DNA of 64,000 nt from Rhynchopus euleeides (taxonomy: Eukaryota > Euglenozoa > Diplonemea > Diplonemida > Diplonemidae). The notes beneath the pieces were generated by a model. It was not told where the DNA came from. It did not search any database and was given only the letters and a program-made list of their open reading frames with translations. Positions 33,558 to 43,033 of this stretch are shown here, piece by piece; the stretch's first letter is position 1, and each line of letters opens with the position of its first letter. Position numbers and translations under genes: made by a program. Where the stretch lies: contig OY723282.1 of the NCBI GenBank assembly GCA_963210315.1, positions 1,922,001-1,986,000 of the forward strand, in the 5' to 3' direction.

Positions 33558-34600
33558 TTCGGTATGTGTGCCTGCATCGGAGTCGTGTGTGAGAGGATGC
33601 ATGGGGGAACTTCTGTTTTCGACAAATCAGTCCGGTTTGTCACTCTATTGCCTTTTGAACGAGTTGAGCGACACACGTGTTGTGACAAGCACACTGCACG
33701 GAAAGCGGGCAACACAATCACAAAAGAGTAGCGACCGTGACTCCTCAACAAGTGTCGCCCTCCGCGAGGGGGGGCACGGGCACCGCGCTCCAATCAGCCG
33801 CCTCCATTTTTTGCGTTTGTGGCGCTCACAGTTGACCTCGCTTCCTGCCGTTCCCCTGTCAACCCTTCTTCCACTGGCGTTTGTACTCTGCCGACCCTCT
33901 TTTGCCCACTGGCGCTGTACTCTATGGCCCACTGGAGTTTTTACTCTGCTGACCCTTTTCGCTGACTTGACCCTTCGTGAAGTTCGTCATCTCGCTATGG
34001 TCCGTGATCTGCTTATCTCAGTCGTAGAGGGTGCGTCTTCACTGAATGTTTGCGTTGACGGGTGTGGAGCACATGGCGGTGAACCCTGAGATCACCCCCT
34101 CGCCGCACTCACAGATATGACGTTGTGGGAGAAGGGACCACCTGATGCCCTTCCAGGCGCCCTTGATCCCCTTCAATGCCTGCGGAGGAACAGGCGACGC
34201 ATCATCGGCGTTTCGAAACGAGACGGTATTAAGTGCTCGGACCGGCCTTGCTGCTGCACGCTGTCGAGAACTGAAAGTGATGTGAGTCCAAGGCACTTTG
34301 CTGTGCACTGAAGCCGAACCCAAGCCGCCCCACTGGGTGTGCAAGGGTGTCGCTGAGAATACACCTCCCTCTGAATTACGGTGGGACAGACAGCCAGTCA
34401 ACCATAGAACGAGGGGCCTTCGCTCGAGGCGGCTGACTTAATCTCACCTTTTTGCACTTCTGAGCGAAGACCCCCACAGTCTTGGGGTGCCAGGCGACCT
34501 CGGCAGCAGCCTCTCACCGCAGAGACTGCCACAGAATATATGCTCATGTTCGTTCAATTGTTTCGCTGCCAGCCTGTCTCACACTTGGGTTGGATAGGGG
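33558..34600. other. Unit 1 spacer with 3-prime UTR exon
   Basis: Contains the acceptor CTCACAG ending at 34114 followed by ATATGA, homologous to the terminal exons of the other two copies. A block (about 34215-34345) is conserved with 45260-45385. A short GGGG-ended MITE relict lies at 34413-34475. No independent gene is supported. Confidence 0.45.
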
Positions 34601-34935
34601 GCCCCTCATCCTTCCATGTTCTTCAGCTTCTATTTTCGACCGCCCCTTCCGTGCACTTTACGCCCTCATCCTGTCAGTCAACACGAACACTGTGCCCATC
34701 CCTGTGTCTGTGGATGCATTGGACACAAGTTGGGTGGGGGCGGTGCGCAAGCTTGCCATGGAGCGTTCTGAATCGCTCGATGCGATCAAGCACTTCCTTT
34801 CTGGAAACTGCTCAAAACGATCAAAGAATCGCTCGAAGCAGGGGCCTCTTGATGTGGGAAGTGGCACACGTGACCCTATGTCCGGAGCTGGAAGCTGTCA
34901 CTCTCCCTCCCAGTCTGTTTGTGTTGCCATTCAAC

Positions 34936-35155
34936 GGGGGCCCTCGCTACCAGATGTGACTGAGGGGGTCTTCGCTGGCCGTTATTCTCCGTCAAACTCC
35001 GTCAGTTTTCAGCCAATTAAACAGGGAATTCACCAAAACGCACTGACGGTCACTCCGTAGCGAAGACCCCCTGAGTGAGAAAAAGTGAGCTACAGCCCAC
35101 TTCCCCTCACTGACTGACGAGCTGTGACGAGCTGTGACTGGTAGCGAGGGCCCCC
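34936..35155. mobile_element. MITE carrying a second nested MITE
   Basis: Outer GGGGGCCCTCGCTA-ended MITE with AAC duplication (34933-34935, 35156-35158). Removing the inner insert and its extra TGA leaves 109 bp, the family length. The unoccupied site CATTCAACGAGATAATCG is present in the unit 3 paralogue near 46005-46022, proving insertion after duplication of the units. Confidence 0.9.
34964..35071. mobile_element. Inner 108-bp GGGGG-ended MITE
   Basis: Ends GGGGGTCTTCGCT and complement, TGA duplication (34961-34963, 35072-35074), inserted within the outer MITE of the same family. Confidence 0.9.
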
Positions 35156-35405
35156 AACGAGATAATCGCTTTGGGAACACCAACGTTGTTTCGCAGTTGC
35201 TCGGGCTCGACCCGACGATGTTTGCGTACAGGCTGGAGTCTTTGCTATTGTACCGAGCACGGTGCGATCTGGATTATTTCCTCCTATTATATAGAATCGC
35301 TTCGGGAAACACCCATGTTGTTTTGCAGTTGCTCGGCTCGACCCGATGCTCGCGTTTCGGCGACCATCGGCATGCAACCGCCCAAAGGAATCCCGACGTC
35401 TCTCT

Positions 35406-35489
35406 GGGGAGGCCTTCGCTATGTGTCAGTGTGTCTCCCCTCTTCTGTGAGGCGGCTCACATTTCTGCACTTCTGAACGAAGCTCCCCC
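35406..35489. mobile_element. Short MITE, 84 bp
   Basis: Ends GGGGAGGCCTTCGCT and AACGAAGCTCCCCC with TCT duplication (35403-35405, 35490-35492). Belongs to the short subfamily with the GTGAGGCGGCTCAC core. Confidence 0.75.
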
Positions 35490-36487
35490 TCTCTCTGAAA
35501 CTCTGATTCCAGTCCCTCAATCCTGTGACCTTGGACCCCCCCCCCCCCCCCCCGTGTTTCGGCCCTCCTCTCACCTCCGTGTCCAAGCCCCTGGCTGAAA
35601 ATGGACTCCATCAGGGGGGAGGGGGGGAGGGGGGCTAACCACCGAGGTACGTCCCAGTGTACGAGTCTTGTTCTTGGTTAATTGCCCATCTCTTTCCGCC
35701 ACCCCCGTCCCCTGTCTGTGGGACCCCATACACGACGCGCAATCTGTTTCGCAACATAATTATCGGCAACACCAGGCCTGCCTGGGGTTGGCCGAAGTCT
35801 CCAGGACATGGTCTATTGAACTCCCCATCATCCCCAGCGACCCCTTGTCTGCTGAAGAGCAGGCATCGGGCATGGCAACCTTGCAGCGAGAGAAGTACGA
35901 CGTTCACTGTGGGGTCCGGCCTCCGAGGATGGAGTGAAACCGGGAGTCTCAACATCAGGTGTCGCACCCCGACATATCGGGTGTGGTGCCATGTGGTAGA
36001 ACGCCTCGGAAGCACCGCCGACACCACCAAGCCTCCACTAGTGAACTCAGGTCAGCTGAAGTGGATCTCTTCGTTTCCGGGTTGGTGCACAAATATCAGT
36101 TTCTCCCATCTGCACCAATCCCACAGTTGCATTTTTGTGTCAAACGCACCGTGCTCGTGGAAGGCGTTCAAAACTCAAAAGGTGCAGTATTTGTTCACCT
36201 ACACTCCAATGCAGGTGACCAGAAGGTTCACAAACAAAACAAAGGAAATCGGCAATTCTTTCGGAAAGCCTTATCCAACCCACCGCAGCGCATTTGGAAA
36301 ACAGTCTGGAACCCACCGCAGCCCATTTGGACTCTACTTCTGAACGCGATGCATCGACCGAACGCAGCCTCCTTTTTGCCACCACCCCCTGCCCCACCCC
36401 CCGCCCCACTCGTTATCGTTGATCTGTGCTGGTCGGTGTGCCTTGCTCTGCACAACCTTTCCTATATTCCTGACCCCCCTTCACAGG
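35490..36487. other. Unit 1 spacer and unit 2 leader
   Basis: Contains a C run (35536-35552), the coding-like block SDPLSAEEQASGMATLQREK (about 35760-35936, plus), and the shared leader (CCCATTTGGACTCTACTTC near 36320, then C-rich tract and the CACAG acceptor at about 36485). No complete gene is defined. Confidence 0.45.
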
Positions 36488-36502
36488 TTACTGCAGCCAC
36501 AT

Positions 36503-37922
36503 ATGGCACAAGATGTGCCACACTGGTCGCACACAGCGGGGGTGGAGGAGGCGGGGTGCTCCCACTTGCCGAATCCCATCAGCACGCGGGGCAGGCCGCG
36601 CCGGGGCAGGAGCATTTCCGGAAGCAATCCCAGCCCTGTCGCTACGCCACCGCCGCAACCCGCTGCAGATGACGATGCTGGATACACGCCACCGCACGCA
36701 GTGTGTGCAGACCAGGTGAGGGTCAATGTGCAGGACACCTGTCTCTGCCTTGTTGCGATGGAGAAGGCCGTCCCGATGATGTTGGTGTGTGCAGCCATAT
36801 GGGCTGTGTTCACAGTGTTCATGATGCTCAACATCCTCATCGGTGAGACGATCGAGTACACCACATCCCTTGACGATTATCAAGATGCACTGCTGTGGTA
36901 CATCATGGGTTCCATGGCGATGGTTATCGTCGCGACAATGTCGTACTGTGCGATCGAGAGTGCCTGCAAACGCTCTGGATCGGCTGCCCTTAGCGGTGGT
37001 CTTCAACAACCGGCTGGCTACTTCACAACGTACCTTTTCATCGCGTGGCTCACCCTGATGATCATATACGGCACCTTCGACCCTACAGGTCACTTGCGTC
37101 CACTCCAAACCCTGAGGGATCACGCCACAGGGGAGCGGTCCCTCGTGATGGGGTGCATGAGGGACACCGCCTACACCCACATCACCCTGCCGCCCAATGA
37201 GAGCTACTTCGTGCTGGCTGACCCCGAGTGGACAGTCGACTGGGGCAGCAAGTTGTCAAAGAGCGAGTATGGCTGGACGTATCTCTTGGTCCCCCTTGTC
37301 TACCGTGGCCCGGTTGACGGGTGCAGCTTCGACCGGAAGATCTACGCTGCGTGCATCGCCAAAACAGCAACCATGGAAGGGTGCTGGCTGGCCGACAAGC
37401 AGCGGGGGCCGTACACAGCCCTGAGGCGCAGCAGGGCTGTGCAGTATTGGGGTCCTGGCGAGCATGCCAGACTGCGGGGGCTTGTCAGTGGCATCGACAT
37501 GGACACACAGGTGGTGGAGTTCAACTCCCAGTCACTGGAGGAGGCAAAGATGGAGATCGCCTACCGGGAGAACCAGAGGCACGAAACGATGCTGAGCCTG
37601 GCTGTCCTGTGGTTGGTTGTGGCCTTCGTAGGCTACGCCTGGTCAGCTGTGTACCTGGTCCGTCGCAAACTGACGGAGCTGGAAGCGGAACAATGGGCAC
37701 AGCAAGCGAAGACTGACGGAGCTTCTGAAAACCCTGCTTTCCACGATTACTCGGTATGCGTCTCTGCGGGGTGAGAGATGTAGTTTCGCCCCCTCCCCAT
37801 TTCCTTCGTGTTCAGTGACAGGTGTCCGTAGTGTTTCGTTGCTTCGCCACCACCACCACCACCCCCGCCACCTCCAACTCCACCGACCCCCTCGCCGCAC
37901 TCACAGATATGACGCTGTAGAG
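36503..37922 (+). CDS. Four-pass membrane protein, tandem family member 2
   Basis: Exons 36503-37753 and 37917-37922 (418 aa); the last exon contributes only Ile and TGA. The donor TCG|GTATGC and acceptor CTCACAG are conserved with unit 3. From the first membrane segment on, the protein is almost identical to member 1 except around the second and third segments (AIESACKRSGSAALSGGLQQPAG replaces VVNHACSCSRWAALSDDLTDPTG). The N-terminal repeat region is much shorter, with one APHWS-like unit (DVPHWS) and one SGSNPSPVATPPPQPAADDDAGYTPP unit. The function is unknown; the leader is shared with the cyclase gene. Confidence 0.75.
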
Positions 37923-38342
37923 GCCGCCCTCTCTCTCCAAATTGAACCCAAGGCACTTCGCTGTGCACTGAAGCCGAACCCAAGCTTCCCCACTGGGTGT
38001 CGCTGAAAATCTTCTCTTCCCCTACCCAAACGTTACTATAGTATGGGGAGCCGGGCATGTGAATACAAGAGTATACACACGGTGCACTAGTTTGGTAGTT
38101 ACGAGTGACCTCAACTAGTGGAGTCGACAACCTCAAACTCGACAACTGCCAGTTGTCGACTCGACAACTGGCACTTGTCGAGTCGACAACTGGCAGTTGT
38201 CGACTCGACAACTCTATACACTGTACTGCAGGAAGAACGCCCAAATATGAAGGGAAAAACGCACAGTTGGGTGTGTGCTTGGGATATGAGGTGTGGTGGC
38301 ATATCAGCGCTGGACTTTGTTGCGAATTTCCTTGTCCCCTTC

Positions 38343-39450
38343 TCAAGGATGGTCAGTCTTCATGTCGAGATCGCGTTCACGGACACTACGGAAGGTCTCA
38401 AAGCAAAGTAAGCAACGTTTTGTTGTGAGAGAGCGGGGGTGGTGGGCCAGGTAGTGCTGGCTTTGTCCCTTCAATCTTATTGTTGTGTGACATATTTTGC
38501 ATTCGATTGTGCATGACGAGCAAGGGACATTGCTCCCTGGTCTGTGCTTTGCATCGTAGTGTGCAAACAGAGACGTTTTCTTTGCTGAGGAGTAGTCACA
38601 AATAATGCATCGAAATTCATGAACCTCCTCCGGGAGAGACTGGGTTTCTTCTTGAGTAGGGGTGGGAGGCACACCCCAAGGTTCCTTGCCACACACACAC
38701 ACGTTCAGTATGGTTTTCGGTGGTTTTTTCGGATCAATCCAAAAGACACACCCGCTCTGACCTCTCTCTTTGACGTGGTCCGCCAGCCCAGCAGACTCAA
38801 GTCTTCGGTAGAGAGATCCTGTTGCCTTTTCCCAGCTGCCCGCAACAACACATGAACACACATTGAATGCCCCAACGGCGGTCATTAACTTCGGAGTATG
38901 TCCTGAACCCCCCCAAAGCCCATTCTCGCCCCAACTTTGAAGTTGTTGGATCTCGAAAAGAATGAGGTCGCGCTCCATAGTCCTTTCCGAGGCACAGGCT
39001 GAGTAGATCTTGCTTCGACCGTTGCCAGCTTCCAAAGCTTAGAGCAATACCTGCAGCTAAGCGGATCCTGGCTGTGAGGTCCCTGCTGCCCGGGTTATAG
39101 CCATCAGCAGTCAGGACAACACGAGGGTGTTCCATGTCGATGCGATGCAGGTGTGTTTCGACAATGTGCTCGAGAGTTTTGAGCAAACTACCCCTCCTTG
39201 CCTCGACCACTCTCTGGAGGTGCTCTTCATGCTTCCTCACCGTCGCCGGGGAGAGCCCGTGCCTCTCAGGCGCCTTCCCGTGCTCCCGAAACGTCTCTCG
39301 AATGCATTTCGAGATTTCACCGCACTTCCGGATGGACGTCCCTGCCACAAATCGTGACCTGCGAATACCCTCAGCCATCAAGGACATTTCATCTTGCATT
39401 GTCTCTTCGGAACCATTCCCACCCGGCTCTCCTGTGGTGTGTGTGTGCAT
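38343..39450 (-). pseudogene. Transposase gene with internal deletion
   Basis: The N-terminal 136 codons (from ATG at 39450) and the C-terminal part from EAGN onward with the zinc fingers match copy 1. The middle (about residues 137-395 of copy 1, including the putative second catalytic Asp) is deleted at about 39041 and the two halves are out of frame. It cannot encode an active transposase. The internal loss is typical of non-autonomous derivatives. Confidence 0.8.
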
Positions 39451-39603
39451 CCCAACAAAAAAGGCTATGCCTGAGGAACCGGCGGGGGGAGGATGACGTC
39501 AAGAGTGATAACCAAAAAAGGGAAAGTGTCACTGCGATCGTTCTGCACCTTTTCTTCCGTTTGCTTTCATATACGTTGACGCTTCCACACTCACACTGGA
39601 TCA

Positions 39604-40626
39604 TCAAATGTCATCCACATCCACCTGCGTTGGGCCTGAGTTAGATTGGCTTGGGCTAGGTGGGGGGGCAGTCTCACTTGCCTCATCGTCCAGTTCCTCT
39701 TCTTCATCTTCGTCGCCATCCAGCAAGTCTGTAAACTTGCCGGTGTCAGTCGTTGCCTGTATCGACTGTTCGCCGCCAGAATCCACCAGCAGCTGCCTCA
39801 CAACGACGATCCCCTCACGGTCCTTGACCTGCGCAGCGTGACCCGGGTCCAGCAGGTACTTGGAGGGGATGTGCAGGTCCACCTCGTACTCCTTCGCCTC
39901 CAAGTCCTGCGTTGCGCGCAGCCTCCGCAGGGTGAGGCGCAGAATGTGCCCATTCTGGGTCACCTTCTGTACCGTCGACAGCCCAGATTCCACGATGAAC
40001 TCGTAGAATCCCCCGACGGTTCTTGGAGCAAAGGTGTTGGCTGCTCCCTGCAACGACGACACGTCTCTCTTCCTTCCTGAGTATTGAGGAAAGATCTTGT
40101 CTGCCTTCGAGGATGCCTTCGTCTTCTGGGGGGCAGCCAGCTTCACCTCTGCGGCGTAGAGCCGGGACATCTTTACGCCCGAGGTGAGGGCGGCGTGCGG
40201 GTGCAGCTTCTGCATCTGCTCCAGTTTCGCCTTGGACTTGGCGGAGGCTGATGGAGATGGTGTGATCCTCACACCAATGAACTCCGTATCCGTCCCCCCC
40301 TTGGTGCGGATGGAGTACCTCTCCAGCTGCGCCTCCTTCGCCGACTTCTCCGACACCGTCCCCCCCTGGTACTCCTTGTACCTGGCCCCCATCGCCGCGC
40401 TCACGGTCCCGTCGTTGCCCTTTATGGGCTTGCCCGTGATCTTCCCGATCAGTGCCTTCAGGGCTGTGTTCGACAGCCGCCCCCCCTCCTCCGGCTCGAC
40501 GTAGTATTCAACAAAAAGTTGAATAAAGCCCGGCTGAGTGGCGGGCTGCTTCGTCGGGGGGGCCGAGCTCGGGGCGGTTTCCTCCGTTCTGCTTCTCTTC
40601 GCCGTGGTTTTGGCAGAGGCAGGCAT
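39604..40626 (-). CDS. Transposon accessory protein, full length
   Basis: 340 aa from the ATG at 40626. Layout: Lys/Thr/Pro-rich N-terminus, a globular part with QLFVEYYVEPEEGGRLSNTALKALIGKITGKP, a Ser/Lys-rich middle, then GGFYEFIVESGLSTVQKVTQNGHILRLTLRRL and EYEVDLHIPSKYLLDPG. It ends in a strongly acidic tail (DLLDGDEDEEEELDDE). No known domain is recognised and it is not kelch-like, so it is not an evident RAG2. Acidic tails of this type often contact histones or basic DNA-binding partners, but that is speculation. It is the only complete version in the window. Confidence 0.7.
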   Translation of the reverse strand: MPASAKTTAKRSRTEETAPSSAPPTKQPATQPGFIQLFVEYYVEPEEGGRLSNTALKALIGKITGKPIKGNDGTVSAAMGARYKEYQGGTVSEKSAKEAQLERYSIRTKGGTDTEFIGVRITPSPSASAKSKAKLEQMQKLHPHAALTSGVKMSRLYAAEVKLAAPQKTKASSKADKIFPQYSGRKRDVSSLQGAANTFAPRTVGGFYEFIVESGLSTVQKVTQNGHILRLTLRRLRATQDLEAKEYEVDLHIPSKYLLDPGHAAQVKDREGIVVVRQLLVDSGGEQSIQATTDTGKFTDLLDGDEDEEEELDDEASETAPPPSPSQSNSGPTQVDVDDI

Positions 40627-41454
40627 GATTGATAGCTGTGTGTGTGTGTGTCTGTTGGCGTGTGTGTATCTATTCAACAATGGAGGTAATCTGGTCAGGG
40701 CTTGCAAGACCCTGGTGATGTGGGTTGTGGGAGGGAGAAACGGCACAAGGAAATTCGCAACAAAGTCCAGCGCTGATATGCCACCACACCTCATATCCCA
40801 AGCACACACCCAACTGTGCGTTTTCCCCTTCATACTTGGGCGTTCTTCCTGCAGTACAGTGTATAGAGTTGTCGAGTCGACAAGTGCCAGTTGTCGACTC
40901 GACAAGTGCCAGTTGTCGAGTCGACAACTGGCACTTGTCGTCAACAACCCAGTCAGTTGTCGAGGTTTCAGTTGTCGACTCCACTAGTGGTTGCCAACAC
41001 TAGCGCACCGTGCACTTGTATTTGTCCCCCCCCCCCCCCCCCCCCCAGTGAAAGTAAGAAATAGTTTCGCTGCCAGTCTGTCTCACATGGGTTGGCTGGG
41101 GTGGGGGGGGTGCTGTTGGGACTGCCGCACCCCTCGCGCTCCCCGCCCTGTCAGAGATGGATGCGACGAGGTGCCCGTGCCGAGCACATGGAGGTGTTGG
41201 GTGGGTAACGAGTCCTGGCAAGAATATTCGACACTTTCCCCTTCAAAGAGTGCATCTGGGTGAGTGTTGTCTAAAAGCGCTGACGCCCCACCCCCTCATC
41301 CTTCCATGTTCTTCAGCTTCTATTTTTTCCGCACACCACAATGTGGGCGGAAAGTGTCACCTGCTTATTCGTGCCCTTGTGAGCAGGAGTGTGAGTGTGG
41401 AAGCGCCATCAACGCATCAAGGAAACGGTAGCAAAAGTGCGGAACGAGCTGTGT

Positions 41455-41765
41455 GACACTTTCGACCGCCCCTTCCTTGTACTTTACGCCCTCATGCTGT
41501 CAGTCAACACGAACACTGTGCCCATCCCTGTGTCTGTGGATGAATTGGACACAAGTTGGGTGGGGGCGGTGCGCAAGCTTGCCATGGAGCGTTCTGAATC
41601 GCTCGATGCGATCAAGCACTTCCTTTCTGGAAACTGCTCAAAACGATCAAAGAAGCGCTCGAAGCAGGGGCCTCTTGATGTGGGAAGGGGCACACGTGAC
41701 CCCATGTCCGGAGCTGGAAGCTGGCACTCTCCCTCCCAGTCTGTTTGTGTTGCCATTCAACTTCG
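41455..41765 (+). pseudogene. Conserved coding-like block, unit 2
   Basis: Frame TFDRPFLVLYALMLSVNTNT through MERSESLDAIKHFLSGNCSKRSK is intact and nearly identical to units 1 and 3. Downstream the homology breaks up (LREHQRYF...) next to the short MITE. Gene limits are unknown. Confidence 0.4.
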
Positions 41766-41826
41766 GGAACACCAACGATATTTTGCTCGGCTCGACCCGA
41801 CGATGCTTGCCTTTCCGCAATCATCT

Positions 41827-41897
41827 GGGGCCTTCGCGCTGTGTCAAACTGCGTCAGTTGGTCCCTCTTTTGTGACGCGACCTCTGAGCGAAGGCCC
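41827..41897. mobile_element. Short MITE, 71 bp
   Basis: Ends GGGGCCTTCGCGCTG and GAGCGAAGGCCC with TCT duplication (41824-41826, 41898-41900). Confidence 0.65.
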
Positions 41898-42212
41898 TCT
41901 GTCTCTCTGAATCCCTGATTCTAGTACCTCAATCCTGTTGTAAGTTTTGTTTTGTTTTCATCGCATCATCACACATACACGCCGCACAACCTGTTTCGAA
42001 ACATGAAGTCGGCAACACATTGGCATGCCTGGGCCGAAGGCTCCAGGACACGTTGTCTATTGGATCCATCAAACCCAGCGACCCCTTGTCTACTGAAGAG
42101 CAGGCATCGGGCATGGCAACTTTGCAGCGCTGAACAACACCTGGTTTGCGACATCCGCAACACAGCTCAACGCCTCTGAAATAAGTTTCGGGCAATTACT
42201 GGTCCCGCCTCG

Positions 42213-42664
42213 GGGACCCTCGCTACCAGTCACTGCTGTGCCAACATCCCTGACACGCTCACGAAAAGCATGACGCGGAGAAAACAGGTGCCGAAACAAC
42301 CTGCCGAGCACACGGGTGGTGCCACGTTGATCCACGCAGCGATCTCCCATGACAGGAAGCCTTGTCGCCACGGCAGAGTCGCCGCAGACTGTGGGAGAGG
42401 TGTCGCCAGTCACCTTGAGGTTGCAGTGTGTCATCAGGCTAAGACCCGTGCCCTCTTCACCTCCCCTGTTAGGTTGCTCCCATATCGTTGCCTGCTTTGG
42501 GGCCTGAAGGACATAGGGGTCCAGCAGGCACTTGAGCATCGCAAGGCATGAGTGGCCGTTTCAAACTCCTGGTGCAAGCACCCGTCATGGTCTGGGGAAG
42601 CCCTCCCAGGTAGTTTAACGTCTTGCCCAGGACACTCAGTCACACTTGGTAGCGAAGGCCCCCC
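42213..42664. mobile_element. 452-bp member of the GGGGG MITE group
   Basis: Ends GGGACCCTCGCTACCAGTCAC and GTCACACTTGGTAGCGAAGG...CCC with TCG duplication (42210-42212, 42665-42667). Much longer than the 109-bp members, so it may be closer to the parental element. Short frames inside carry no recognisable motif. Confidence 0.65.
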
Positions 42665-43033
42665 TCGTTACAAAATTAATAGTGACATGACAAGGCCATA
42701 TTTCGTAGTTCATGGCATCATGGACTCATACGTACTTTTGCGTAGTTGGTGCCTACATTGTGCGAAGCGTTTTCGATACCACCATTGGATTCTGGTTTTT
42801 GACGATTATTAAATATTTGCGGCTTTTAGGCACAGGGATCCTGTCAGCGCAGACCATTTGCCACAGCCCATTTGGACTCTACTTCTGAACGCGATGCATC
42901 GACCGAACGCAGCCTCCTTTTTGCCACCACCCCCTGCCCCACCCCCACCCCACTCGTTATCGTTGAGCTGTACTGGTCGCCCGCAACCTTTCCTAGATTC
43001 CCGACCCCCCTTCACAGGTTACTGCAGCCACAT

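Larger units (their letters stand above)
34640..35390 (+). pseudogene. Conserved coding-like block, unit 1, split by MITEs
   Basis: The frame FDRPF..LYAL.LSVNTNTVPIP, then LDTSWVGAVRKLAMERSESLDAIKHFLSGN, is preserved in all three units, which argues for past or present protein coding. In this unit the frame is interrupted at 34935 by a nested MITE pair; the uninterrupted version is seen at 45.7-46.0 kb. Past the MITE, the frame DNRFGNTNVVSQLLGLDPTMFAYR continues to about 35390. Splice sites and the rest of the gene could not be defined, and no family is recognised. Confidence 0.45.
38078..41012 (-). mobile_element. RAG1/Transib-like DNA transposon, copy 2
   Basis: 2935-bp copy with the same CACGGTGC ends and GTCGAC palindrome arrays (about 38119-38217 and 40868-40985). 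Flanks (GTATACA, CACTTGTA) show no clear 5-bp duplication. Sequence is almost identical to copy 1 outside two indels: about 774 bp missing from the transposase gene, and 307 bp present in the accessory gene that copy 1 lacks. It is inserted in unit 2 of the tandem array, between the last exon of the membrane gene and the FDRPF block. Confidence 0.75.
41013..43033. other. Unit 2 spacer and unit 3 leader
   Basis: Contains a C run (41028-41046), the FDRPF block (about 41455-41765) with an extra segment of about 135 bp before it, a short MITE (41827-41897), the SDPLS block (about 41990-42135), a 452-bp MITE relative (42213-42664) and the shared leader (42866-43017). No complete gene is defined. 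Confidence 0.45.
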
